Assembly (NCBI RefSeq): GCF_014127285.1
Contig: NZ_CP059901.1
Coordinates: 2,914,001-2,978,000 of the forward strand
Direction: 5' to 3'
From: Mumia sp. ZJ1417
GTDB taxonomy: Bacteria; Actinomycetota; Actinomycetes; Propionibacteriales; Nocardioidaceae
Length of the DNA: 64,000 nt
The translations under genes and the position numbers were made by a program. Shown here in pieces: positions 34,013-42,232 of this stretch; the first letter of the stretch is position 1, and each line of letters opens with the position of its first letter. The notes below the pieces were generated by a model, which did not search any database, was not told where the DNA came from, and was given only the letters and a program-made list of their open reading frames with translations.

Positions 34013-34243
34013 TCACTCTTCGGAAGCCACGAGCTCGAACGGGTTGCCCTCGGAGTCGTCGTCTTCGTCTTCTTCGTTCGGCCACGCCCGCATGTACGCC
34101 TCACGTCCGGCGGCGACCACGGCATCATCGTCGTGCACGACGAAGTCATGGCGCCCGAAGACCGACATGATCGGGCCCTCGGCGCCCACTTCTTCATCCT
34201 CATCGTCGTACTCAACCTCGTCGTCTTCGTCGTCCAGGACCAT
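34013..34243 (-). CDS. highly acidic hypothetical protein, 76 aa
   Basis: About one third of the residues are Asp or Glu, with runs such as DDEDDEVEYDDEDEE at the N-terminus and NEEDEDDDSEG near the C-terminus; the middle (IMSVFGRHDFVVHDDDAVVAAGREAYMRAWP) could be a small fold. No ribosome site is clear for ATG 34243; Met26 is an alternative start. It has no recognised family. The gene is bracketed by two copies of the sigma gene's 3' end, which suggests it arrived in a rearrangement. Confidence 0.5.
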   Translation of the reverse strand: MVLDDEDDEVEYDDEDEEVGAEGPIMSVFGRHDFVVHDDDAVVAAGREAYMRAWPNEEDEDDDSEGNPFELVASEE

Positions 34244-34331
34244 GAAGGTCTTGCCGGGATGCCGAGATCACGGCCTCCGGGCGGTTCCGGGCGGTGAGGT
34301 CGAGTGCGGTGGAGAACAACGTGATCCGACC

Positions 34332-34360
34332 GTCGAGCGCGACTACCTGCTCGGCCGCGC
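34332..34360 (+). repeat. direct repeat, copy 2 (sigma-gene 3' remnant)
   Basis: 29 bases with one mismatch to 33873-33901, in a frame reading TVERDYLLGRATG before TAG at 34368-34370. No other part of a sigma gene precedes it, so it is a duplicated or leftover 3' end. Confidence 0.7.
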
Positions 34361-34377
34361 TACCGGCTAGCGACAGC

Positions 34378-36012
34378 TCAGATCAGCGGCGGCACCGTCG
34401 GTGTCACCGGCACCACGATCACCGTGGGGCCGGAGCGGTCGAACGCTGCGGCAAGGGCCGAGCTGACGTCGTCGGAGGTCTCAGCGAGGACGCCGTGACA
34501 GCCGTAGCCGTTCGCGAGCGCGACGATGTCCAGGTCCGGGATGTCGAGGCCGGGGACTCCCGGAGTCTCCTCGAGCACAGCGAACGACTTGAGGATCGCG
34601 TACTCGGCGTTGCGGGGCACCACCACGACGACCGGCAGCGCGTGCTGCGCTGCGGTCCACAGCGCCTGGATCGAGTACTGCAGCGATCCGTCGCCGATGA
34701 CGGCGAGGACGGGACGGTTGCGGCCGCTGTCGCGCTCGGCCATCGCGATCCCGACCGATGCGGGGAGGTTCCAGCCGAGGCTTCCGGAGGCGAACGTGAA
34801 GAACGAGTCGGGGCGCTCGACCGGCCAGGCCGCGTGAAGCTCACCCAGGTTCGAGGGCGACTCCTCGACGAGGACGGTCTCGGCTGGCGCCGCTGCGCGC
34901 AGGGTCCGGAACAACGCGAGCGGGGTGAGCCTGGCGTCTCGCGCCTCGGCCTCGCCAGCGGGGGCGGCCGGATGCGGCGCGAGGCGGTGCGGCTGCGTGA
35001 CGACACTGCTCGAAGGCGCTGTCCGAGCGGCGACATCGGCCGCGAGAGCCTCCAGCGTGAGGACCGCGTCGCCGAGCAGGCTGTCCCCGACCGGGGCCTT
35101 CGCCGCCTCCACCGGGTCGTCGGTGACGTGCAGCAGCCGAAGCCCGGCAGGAAGGTACGGTCCGGCCACGTACGGGTAGTAGCGAAACACCGGTGCACCG
35201 ATCACGAGGGCCACGTCGTGGCCGCTGAGCTTCTCCGAGAGCGGACCGATCGCGAACGGGAGCCCTCCCGCATAAAGAGGGTGGTTCTCGGGGAACGGAG
35301 GCCGTTCCGAGGCTGGCGCCGCCCACACCGGAGCGCCCATCTTCTCCGCGAGCGCGACCGCCTGGTCCCATCCTCGGCCTCGGGCGATCGCCGAGCCAAA
35401 GATCAGGACGGGATTCACCGCAGCGGAGAGCTGCGCGCAGAAGTCAGCGATCCGCTCCGGGTCGGGCGCGGTCCTGGTCGCGACCGAGCGGACGACCGCC
35501 ACGCCGTCCGCGGTCTGGTCCCAGTCGTCGAGCGGGATCGACAAGAAGACGGGGCCGGCCGGTGGCTGCGTCGCGACCGCGTACGCCCGCATGAAGGCCG
35601 CCGGGACGTCGCCCGCACGGACCGGCTCGTAGCTCCACTTCACCCAAGGCTTGGGCAGCTCGGTCGGTTCGATATTGGTCAGCCACGGCTCCATCAGGAG
35701 CATGTCGCGCGTCTGGTTGCCTGCGGTGATGATCAGTGGCGTGCGGTTCATCGATGCAGTGAGAATGTTGGACATCCCGTTGCTGAGACCCGCGGCGGTG
35801 TGCACGTTCACGAGGGCCGGCACACGGTTGGCCTGGGCGAAGCCATCTGCGATCCCCACCGCCGATGCCTCAGCGAGGGTCTGGACGTAGGTGAAGTCCT
35901 CGGGGAAATCCTTGAGGAAAGTCTCCTCCGTCGAACCCGGATTTCCGAAGACTGTTCTCATCCCCAGCTCACGCAACAGCTGGAACGTAGCCTCTCGCAC
36001 TGTCGTGGACAC
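34378..36012 (-). CDS. mdlC: benzoylformate decarboxylase (thiamine diphosphate enzyme)
   Basis: 544 residues from GTG 36012, with GAAGGGAG 6 bases upstream. It decarboxylates benzoylformate to benzaldehyde (mandelate pathway). Active-site residues of the Pseudomonas enzyme are matched: Ser27 in FGNPGSTEE, Glu48 in TLAEAS, His71 in NVHTAAG, and the His of FPENHPLY corresponding to His281. The cofactor motif GDGSLQYSIQALWTAAQ is intact, and VKWSYEPV and GHDVALVIGAPVFRYYPY resemble the known enzyme closely. No mandelate dehydrogenase or benzaldehyde dehydrogenase is adjacent. A LuxR-type regulator lies upstream on the same strand and may control it. A related 2-keto-acid decarboxylase is the alternative. 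Confidence 0.87.
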   Translation of the reverse strand: MSTTVREATFQLLRELGMRTVFGNPGSTEETFLKDFPEDFTYVQTLAEASAVGIADGFAQANRVPALVNVHTAAGLSNGMSNILTASMNRTPLIITAGNQTRDMLLMEPWLTNIEPTELPKPWVKWSYEPVRAGDVPAAFMRAYAVATQPPAGPVFLSIPLDDWDQTADGVAVVRSVATRTAPDPERIADFCAQLSAAVNPVLIFGSAIARGRGWDQAVALAEKMGAPVWAAPASERPPFPENHPLYAGGLPFAIGPLSEKLSGHDVALVIGAPVFRYYPYVAGPYLPAGLRLLHVTDDPVEAAKAPVGDSLLGDAVLTLEALAADVAARTAPSSSVVTQPHRLAPHPAAPAGEAEARDARLTPLALFRTLRAAAPAETVLVEESPSNLGELHAAWPVERPDSFFTFASGSLGWNLPASVGIAMAERDSGRNRPVLAVIGDGSLQYSIQALWTAAQHALPVVVVVPRNAEYAILKSFAVLEETPGVPGLDIPDLDIVALANGYGCHGVLAETSDDVSSALAAAFDRSGPTVIVVPVTPTVPPLI

Positions 36013-36062
36013 CGTTCTCCCTTCGGCGCAGCTGCCGCGTCGCGACATGGGCGCAAACGTCA

Positions 36063-36098
36063 GGCGGGGCCTCAGATCCCCCAATCCGAGGCCCCGCC
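36063..36098 (-). terminator. 11-bp stem hairpin between the LuxR gene and mdlC
   Basis: GGCGGGGCCTC (36063-36073) and GAGGCCCCGCC (36088-36098) are perfect complements around a 14-base loop, preceded on the minus strand by a G-run. It lies ~120 bases after the LuxR gene and ~50 bases before mdlC, so it either ends the luxR transcript or acts as an attenuator in the mdlC leader. A second small inverted pair (CCCCTG/CAGGGG) lies nearby at about 36136-36168. Confidence 0.65.
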
Positions 36099-36220
36099 CC
36101 CCCGAGGCAAGTCACCGTTTCCGGCTGATTCATCCCCTGCAACTATTACGCCGTACGACACAGGGGCAGACCATCCCAGATCGGAGACTTCACCCACGGC
36201 TTCACCCCCTGGGAGCCCCG

Positions 36221-38845
36221 TCAGCGGGAGGGGTCGAGCATCCCGCGGATCGCCGCCGCGTGAACGGCCTCGTCGCGCGAGCGGACACCGAGCTTGCGAT
36301 AGAGGCTGCGGGTCTGGGACTTGATGGTGTTCACCGAGACGTGCAGGGTCTGGGCGATGTCATCGATGGTGCGGCCGGTCGCGATCTCCGCGAGGACGAC
36401 CTCCTCCCGAGGAGTCAGCTCGACGATCTCGAGCTGCCTGGGGAGCACATCCCGTACGTGAGCGTCGTCCAGCGCCGCGACCACCGTGGCCAGCGTGGGA
36501 AGCTGTCCCGCCGCGGCGGTCAGCAGGTCGCGCGGGATCATCGCGAAAGGCCTGTAGATCCCGCCGTCGGCCATCGAGAGCGCGCGACCGAAGTCTGCGA
36601 GCGCCTCGCCCTCGTCCCCTCCCGCGAGGACGGCCGCGGTGTAGGTGAGGTTCAGGTCCGTACGCACGCGGCTGCTGCAGCGGTCGTCCCAACGGCGCGA
36701 TCCCGCGATCCGCTGGGCTGTGCGGTGGTCGCCGACGACGAGCGCGAGCCGCGCACGGGCCAGGTCGACGATCGGGTGGTCCGACTCGATGGAGGCCAGG
36801 AGTCCGCTGGCACGCGACGCGCACTGCAGCGAGATCAGGAGGTCGACCTCGACGGCGGCCACCACGGCCTCGGCGAGCGATCCCGCGACGACCCTGCGCC
36901 CACGGCGCGACCTCTCAGCCGCGATGCGGTGCAACATCCCGATGCGGTCTCCCCACAGGAGAGCGACCTGCCCGCGTGCGTACAGCTCGTGGAACCACAG
37001 CTCGTTCGAGGCCTCCGGCGGTCGGAGCCCGCGCTCCAACGCCTCTTTGACGAGTCGTCGGTCGAGGCGCTCCACCCCCACCAGGGCCATCGCGGTGCTG
37101 ACGTCCTGCTCGCTCGGCGCCTCGGCATCGAGGCTCGTCTCTGACAGCTTCGCGTGCTGAGCGATCCACGCCTCGGCCTCGGCGACGTCACCGTCGACCG
37201 CGAGGGTCAGGGCGAGGGCGGCGCTCACGTCGCGCGCAGCCCCCGGTATGCGAGACGACGAGGCCGTCTCGTACGCCCACGTCAGGGCTTCCTTGGCGGC
37301 GCGCGTCTCACCTGCGACCAGATGGAGGATGCCGGTCTCCTTGAAGACCGGGCAGAGCAGGTCCCCGACGTGGTCGGACGACGCGCCCCGCGCCGCCGCC
37401 GCGATCGAGGTGAGGCGTACGGCGATGTCGCGGGCCTGACCGAGGTCGCCGTGCCGGCGCAGCGAGAGGAGCGAGAGGAGCCCGTCGTCCAGCGCGCACC
37501 GCGGGTCGCTCGACCGACCGATCAGCTCGAGCTCCGTACGGCCGAGCAGGACCGGGCCTTCCGACGCCGCCGCACCGTCTCCACGCAACGACTCGACCAG
37601 CTCATGGATCGCCCGAAGCTTGGGGCGCTGCGGGAGATCAGCGGCAGGGAGCCGGGTGAAGAAGGCCTCGAGCCCGTCCTGGTCGACGGCCAGCAGACTG
37701 AGCCAGCCCTCCTCGACCGTCTCGTGAGCGCGATCGAGGTCGTCCGCCGCGAGCGCGTGCGCCAAGGCGTGGGCGTGATCCCCGTGAGCGCGGAACCAGT
37801 CGGCCAGCTCGCTGTCGAGGCGCCTGACGACCTGGGGCCGCTCCGACACGAACAGGGACAGGAGCGCGGAGCGGACGAGCCGAGGCCAGACGTAGGTCGG
37901 CGTCGGCGCGGTCGGCGTCGAGACCAGAAGGCCGTGGGAGACGAGACAGTCGAGGACGGGCCGCGGATCGTCGCCTCCGTTCACGAAGCGGGCGACCTCG
38001 TCGTCGAGCCGAGCGGGGACCGTCATCCGGAAGACCCGTTCGCTCGAGGCCAGCGGCGCCAGCGCCGGGAGCACCTCGCTGCGTACCCACTCGTGGGCAT
38101 GATGTCGGACGACCTCGTCGACCGGCAGCGTCCATGGGGAGGGCTCGTGCGCGAGGGCGTTGCCAATCGTCCACAGGATCGCCGGCCACCCGCCCGTCTC
38201 GCGGTGCAGGTCAGCCAACCTCGCGGGCGGGAGCGCGAGTCCGAACGACTCGAAGAGCGCGTGCGTCTCCTCCCGGGTCAGCAGGAGGTCACGCACGTCG
38301 ATGACGTCCGACTCGACGCCCTGCTGTCGGCACGCCTCACGAAGCCGGCCGTCGTCTCGGGTGCACGCGATGACACGGAGGTTCGGGCACTGACGGAGCA
38401 TCTCGGCGATCTCGCGGTGAGCCTCGTCCCCGTGGACGCGCTCGTACGCCTCGACCACAAGGATCACCGGGGCGGCCCAGGCGTGGAGCGCGCGTCGGAT
38501 CGCCAGACGTGCCCCGATGTCATCGGCGTCAGAGGCGAGGACGCCGGTCACGGCCAGCGCCTGATGCACCTCTTCCCAGAGGTCGTCGGCGCTACGGGCG
38601 TCCCTGTCCAGGGTCACCCACGCGGCATCGGCGACGTCAGGTAGGCAGGCGATCCACTGGGCGACGAGCGTGGTCTTCCCGATGCCGACCGGCCCTCGTA
38701 CGACCACGAGCGGGACCTGTGAGTCGAGGCGCTCGAGCAGCCTCCCCCGCTTGGCCAACGGCCGCGGCAACCGCGGGACCGCGTACCGGAACCCGCCTCC
38801 GCTCGGCGCCATCCTCTGCTCTGAGCTGGCTACGCCCACGCTCAT
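36221..38845 (-). CDS. large ATP-binding LuxR-family (LAL/MalT-like) transcriptional regulator
   Basis: 874 residues from ATG 38845, chosen because a GGGGGCGAGG site precedes it; ATGs at 38869 and 38911 are alternatives. A STAND-type NTPase domain has Walker A GPVGIGKT (~51-58) and APVILVVEAYE as a Walker B-like strand. A long helical middle region follows, and the C-terminal LuxR helix-turn-helix reads LTPREEVVLAEIATGRTIDDIAQTLHVSVNTIKSQTRSLYRKLGV. MalT-like regulators oligomerise with ATP and an inducer to activate transcription. It lies between mdlC (downstream, same strand) and the gad operon (upstream, separated by a terminator); mdlC is the more likely target. Confidence 0.9.
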   Translation of the reverse strand: MSVGVASSEQRMAPSGGGFRYAVPRLPRPLAKRGRLLERLDSQVPLVVVRGPVGIGKTTLVAQWIACLPDVADAAWVTLDRDARSADDLWEEVHQALAVTGVLASDADDIGARLAIRRALHAWAAPVILVVEAYERVHGDEAHREIAEMLRQCPNLRVIACTRDDGRLREACRQQGVESDVIDVRDLLLTREETHALFESFGLALPPARLADLHRETGGWPAILWTIGNALAHEPSPWTLPVDEVVRHHAHEWVRSEVLPALAPLASSERVFRMTVPARLDDEVARFVNGGDDPRPVLDCLVSHGLLVSTPTAPTPTYVWPRLVRSALLSLFVSERPQVVRRLDSELADWFRAHGDHAHALAHALAADDLDRAHETVEEGWLSLLAVDQDGLEAFFTRLPAADLPQRPKLRAIHELVESLRGDGAAASEGPVLLGRTELELIGRSSDPRCALDDGLLSLLSLRRHGDLGQARDIAVRLTSIAAAARGASSDHVGDLLCPVFKETGILHLVAGETRAAKEALTWAYETASSSRIPGAARDVSAALALTLAVDGDVAEAEAWIAQHAKLSETSLDAEAPSEQDVSTAMALVGVERLDRRLVKEALERGLRPPEASNELWFHELYARGQVALLWGDRIGMLHRIAAERSRRGRRVVAGSLAEAVVAAVEVDLLISLQCASRASGLLASIESDHPIVDLARARLALVVGDHRTAQRIAGSRRWDDRCSSRVRTDLNLTYTAAVLAGGDEGEALADFGRALSMADGGIYRPFAMIPRDLLTAAAGQLPTLATVVAALDDAHVRDVLPRQLEIVELTPREEVVLAEIATGRTIDDIAQTLHVSVNTIKSQTRSLYRKLGVRSRDEAVHAAAIRGMLDPSR

Positions 38846-38954
38846 CCTCGCCCCCGAGAGTCCGTTCATGGAGAGCGCGCCCCGATGACACGCCGTATTT
38901 ATCCATGTCATGAATTATCGCGGGATCTGTCAGCCCCGCACGGTAAGCCGCTCA

Positions 38955-38998
38955 CTCCTCCTGTGCCCCTGTCCCGACAACCAGGAGCACAGGAGGAG
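38955..38998 (-). terminator. strong terminator of the gad/YhgE/amidase operon
   Basis: A 17-bp stem with a single mismatch: CTCCTCCTGTGCCCCTG (38955-38971) against CAGGAGCACAGGAGGAG (38982-38998), with a 10-base loop. It begins 8 bases past the stop of the amidase gene at 39006, so it ends the minus-strand operon and isolates the LuxR gene. Confidence 0.85.
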
Positions 38999-39005
38999 CG
39001 AGACC

Positions 39006-40025
39006 TCAGTCCTTCGCGCCGGCCTTGAGCGCGTCGACCATCGCCAACGTCAGGAAGTTGAGCGCGCCGTCATCCTCGAACTTGTCGCTGACGTTGCCGG
39101 CGATCCCGCCCTCGAGCGCGAGCTTGCTCAGCAGATCGAGCTTGAGCGTGGGCGACTCCTCACTGAAGTCGAGGTCGGCCAGGTCCACCCACACGATGTT
39201 GGGGCGGGTCGTCGACTCGAACACGTACCGCTTGTTCGTGAGGTCGGCGACCACCTGCCAGATCGTCTGCGAGGCGTCAGGCTTGCCCGGGTCGGGCACG
39301 CGGAACGGCTGTGCCGCGTTGCGGATCACGCTGAACATCGCCGCGATCGCCTCGACCTGCGACTGCGGCTGCGACAGCCGACCGACGTAGTAGAGCGCAC
39401 GGGCGAAGCGGTCGGTGGCAAGCGTCGAGCCCGGGAGCGGCTTGTCACCCCCCAGCCCGTCGACATGCGCGACCAGCTCGAGCTGCTTGTCGAAGGTCGG
39501 CGAGTTCGTCATCACCTTGTAGTCGCGACCGTGGTGGATCTGCGCGTTGCCGTCGATGTACTCGATGATCACCGAGTCGCCGGTCGCGTCGTCCAGCGCC
39601 AGGTGGATCGCCGGGACCTCGCCGCTCGACGGGTCGGTCAGCTGAACCACCTGTGCGTCGTTGCCCTGGATCCACGCGACCACCTCCGCGACGGTCGCAT
39701 GGTTGTCCAGGAAGTACTGGAGCCAGACGGCCTGGCTTAGCGCGGGCCGCGACTCGTCACGCGGCTCGTACGTCGACTCGGCGAGCCACAGGACGTGCCC
39801 CGAGAGCCCCGCCTCGTTGATGCCGTCGACCGAGATCATGTCGAACGCCGTGGCGACCAGGCTCCCGTACTTCGCCGTCCAGGTGAGCTCGCCCTTCACT
39901 CCGTCGTCGCGGGAGATGCCGCGCGGCAGCTTCCAGAGGTTGGTCCCCAGGTCGCGGTGGTAGTCCATGTTGCGACCGACGATCACCGATCCGGCGGCGT
40001 CCGGCCAAATGACTCTCGTGCACAT
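39006..40025 (-). CDS. choloylglycine hydrolase-family linear amide C-N hydrolase
   Basis: 339 residues with no signal peptide. The N-terminal nucleophile Cys2 (MCTRVIW) and GRNMDYHRDLG, with the expected active-site Arg and Asp, define this Ntn-hydrolase family (bile salt hydrolases, penicillin V acylases, N-acyl-homoserine-lactone acylases). Other family blocks: FDMISVDGINEAGLSGHVLWL, DSVIIEYIDG, VMTNSPTFDKQL. It cleaves an amide bond between an acyl chain and an amine; the substrate here is unknown, and a soil actinobacterium is unlikely to meet bile salts. It is the last gene of the gad operon. Confidence 0.88.
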   Translation of the reverse strand: MCTRVIWPDAAGSVIVGRNMDYHRDLGTNLWKLPRGISRDDGVKGELTWTAKYGSLVATAFDMISVDGINEAGLSGHVLWLAESTYEPRDESRPALSQAVWLQYFLDNHATVAEVVAWIQGNDAQVVQLTDPSSGEVPAIHLALDDATGDSVIIEYIDGNAQIHHGRDYKVMTNSPTFDKQLELVAHVDGLGGDKPLPGSTLATDRFARALYYVGRLSQPQSQVEAIAAMFSVIRNAAQPFRVPDPGKPDASQTIWQVVADLTNKRYVFESTTRPNIVWVDLADLDFSEESPTLKLDLLSKLALEGGIAGNVSDKFEDDGALNFLTLAMVDALKAGAKD

Positions 40026-40060
40026 ATCTTCTCGCTTTCAGGTGTACGAAATGCTGGACA

Positions 40061-40735
40061 TCACGAGTGGCTTTCTCGGCTCCTTTCACGCCGCGGCAGA
40101 ACAATGAACGACGCCATGAAGAAACACACCGCACCGATCAGAGTGCCGACGTTTGCCACGGCATTGTTGACAGAATCCCCACCGGGCAGGATGTAGGCGC
40201 CCACCGCCGAGATCGCGAATGCCACGCACCCGACAAGATTGATCTGGGCCGACCACCACTGTCGCTCGCCTGGACTCCATGCCTTGTTGAGGTGGTTGTA
40301 GGCGACGATCACGAAAACACCGCTCACGAGGAACGCCACCGACCCGCCCGCGTCGGGCGACCAGACGAAGTGCTTCTGCGCGGAGACGGTCCTCGCCTCG
40401 AGCGCGGCCGTCGTGCTCACGTTGAAAAGCACGGTGCCGAAGGACTGGGTCGCGGCCGCCAGCCACTCCGCCCGCACCATCGTCCCCCTCCCGTAGGACA
40501 CCGGTACGGTCACGGCCCCGCTCATGAGCAGCTGGGCCAGGCCCGCAGCCGTGAAGAACCAGGCGCCGACGAAGTAGCACATGTTCGACGTCGCGGCCGA
40601 CGCCCAGTCGCCCAGCGCGAGGGCAGACCCCAGGGCGAAGAGCGCGGAGCCGATCATGAACCCCACGCACTGCTTGGTGAGCGTCGGTGTCAGCGCCGCC
40701 CGTTGCAGCGACGAGCTCTGTGCGATCTCGCTCAT
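40061..40735 (-). CDS. YrhK-like integral membrane protein
   Basis: 224 residues with about six hydrophobic segments (GFMIGSALFALGSALALG, NMCYFVGAWFFTAAGLAQLLM, SVAFLVSGVFVIVAYNHL, INLVGCVAFAISAVGAYILPG, NVGTLIGAVCFFMASFIVL among them). The pattern of two GSxLFxxGS-like and LVGCVAFxxSAVGAY repeats fits YrhK-domain proteins. The function is unknown. It lies between gadB and the amidase gene with short gaps, so it is part of the operon and may act in GABA, proton or acid handling. Confidence 0.75.
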   Translation of the reverse strand: MSEIAQSSSLQRAALTPTLTKQCVGFMIGSALFALGSALALGDWASAATSNMCYFVGAWFFTAAGLAQLLMSGAVTVPVSYGRGTMVRAEWLAAATQSFGTVLFNVSTTAALEARTVSAQKHFVWSPDAGGSVAFLVSGVFVIVAYNHLNKAWSPGERQWWSAQINLVGCVAFAISAVGAYILPGGDSVNNAVANVGTLIGAVCFFMASFIVLPRRERSRESHS

Positions 40736-40762
40736 GGCAGCTCGCCGTCGATGATGGCGATC

Positions 40763-42169
40763 TCAATGATGGAAGTGCGCACCTGCGACCTCGCGGGGCA
40801 GTGGAGCCTTGAGGCCGTCGAGGTAGGCGACCTCACCCTCGAGGTCCCGTAGGAGTGCATTGGCCAGGTCGTGGCTCAGCCCGGCCCGTACGACGATGCG
40901 CTGAACCGTGACCTCGGCGAGGTCGTCGGCGAGCGGATACGCCGGGACGAGCCAGCCCTTCATCCGCAGCCGGTCCGACAGGTCGTACAGGTTCCAGTTG
41001 GCGGTGTGGTCCGGCTTCAGCTTCCACGCGAAGACGGGGATGGTGTCGCCCCTGCTCACGAGCGTGAAGGGACCGATGTTCTCGATGGCGGACGAGAGGT
41101 ACTGCGCCACGTCGAGGGAGCTCTGCTGGACCTCGCGATAGCCGTCGCGACCGAGGCGCAGGAACATGTAGTACTGCAGGAGCACCTGCGCGCCCGGACG
41201 CGAGAAGTTGAGCGCGAGCGTGGGCATGTTCCCACCGAGATAGCTGCAGTGGAACACCATGCTCTCGGGCAGGGCCTCGGTGTCGCGCCAGACGATCCAC
41301 CCGACTCCCGGATAGACCAGGCCGTACTTGTGGCCGGAGGTGTTGATCGAGACGACCCTCTCGACACGGAAGTCCCACTCGAGCTCGGGCTGGCAGAACG
41401 GGGCGATCATCGCCCCCGAGGCGCCGTCGACGTGGATCTTCACGTCCAACCCGGTCGCGGCCTGGATCTCGTCGAGCTTCTTCGCGATCTCGGCGATCGG
41501 CTCGTACATGCCGGTGTAGGTCTGCCCCATGATCCCGACGACGCCGATCGTGTTCTCGTCGACATACTTCTCCAGGTCGTGGCCGTCGAGTACGAGATGC
41601 TCCTCCGAGACCGGGACCCAGCGGGGCTCGACCTCGAAGTAGTTGCAGAACTTCTCCCAGCACACCTGGACGCCGGTCGAGAGCACGAGGTTCGGCGACT
41701 CGACCGACTTGCCCTCCTCGCGGCGCCGGGTCTGCCAGTGCCGCTTCAGGGCGAGACCGCCCAGCATGCAGGCCTCCGACGAGCCGATCGTCGACGTCCC
41801 GATCGTGGCGGCGCCGTCCGGCGCGTGCCAGAGGTCGGCGAGGATCCGCCAGCAGCGCTCCTCGATGGCCGCCGTCTGGGGGTACTCGTCCTTGTCGATC
41901 ATGTTCTTGTCGGCGGTCTCGGTGTAGAGCTTCTTCGCCTCGTCGTCCATCCACGTGGAGACGAACGTCGCGAGGTTGAGCCGCGCGTTGCCGTCGAGCA
42001 TCGCCTCGTCGTGGACGATCTGGTACGCGGTCTCAGGGAGGCTCGCACGGTCGGGCATCTCGAACTTCGGCATCTCCGTGGCCTCCCCCGGGCGCACGAA
42101 GACGGGGTTGACGATGAGCGATTCGCCGATGTTGGTGGTCTGGCGAGCGTTGGTGTGTCTGACGGACAT
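40763..42169 (-). CDS. gadB: glutamate decarboxylase
   Basis: 468 residues, the usual length. The PLP Lys is K281 in NTSGHKYGLVYPGVGW; other family blocks are GTSTIGSSEACMLGGLALKRHW, KIHVDGASGAMIAPF, FHCSYLGGNMPTLALNFSRPGAQV. It turns glutamate into GABA and consumes a proton. The C-terminus ends in GAHFHH, which resembles the C-terminal His plug that closes the E. coli GadB active site at neutral pH. No glutamate/GABA antiporter is adjacent; the YrhK-like or YhgE-like membrane proteins in the same operon may take that role (inference). Confidence 0.94.
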   Translation of the reverse strand: MSVRHTNARQTTNIGESLIVNPVFVRPGEATEMPKFEMPDRASLPETAYQIVHDEAMLDGNARLNLATFVSTWMDDEAKKLYTETADKNMIDKDEYPQTAAIEERCWRILADLWHAPDGAATIGTSTIGSSEACMLGGLALKRHWQTRRREEGKSVESPNLVLSTGVQVCWEKFCNYFEVEPRWVPVSEEHLVLDGHDLEKYVDENTIGVVGIMGQTYTGMYEPIAEIAKKLDEIQAATGLDVKIHVDGASGAMIAPFCQPELEWDFRVERVVSINTSGHKYGLVYPGVGWIVWRDTEALPESMVFHCSYLGGNMPTLALNFSRPGAQVLLQYYMFLRLGRDGYREVQQSSLDVAQYLSSAIENIGPFTLVSRGDTIPVFAWKLKPDHTANWNLYDLSDRLRMKGWLVPAYPLADDLAEVTVQRIVVRAGLSHDLANALLRDLEGEVAYLDGLKAPLPREVAGAHFHH

Positions 42170-42232
42170 GGGTGTCCTCTCTCGGTGACGAGTGATTGTT
42201 CGCGGCCCGCAGCCGGTGCGGGCCGACGATTC

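Noticed and set aside
34294-36324. 676-codon plus-strand open frame opposite mdlC
   Set aside because: Arg/Asp-rich low-complexity translation with no family pattern; it is the antisense shadow of a clear benzoylformate decarboxylase gene in GC-rich DNA.
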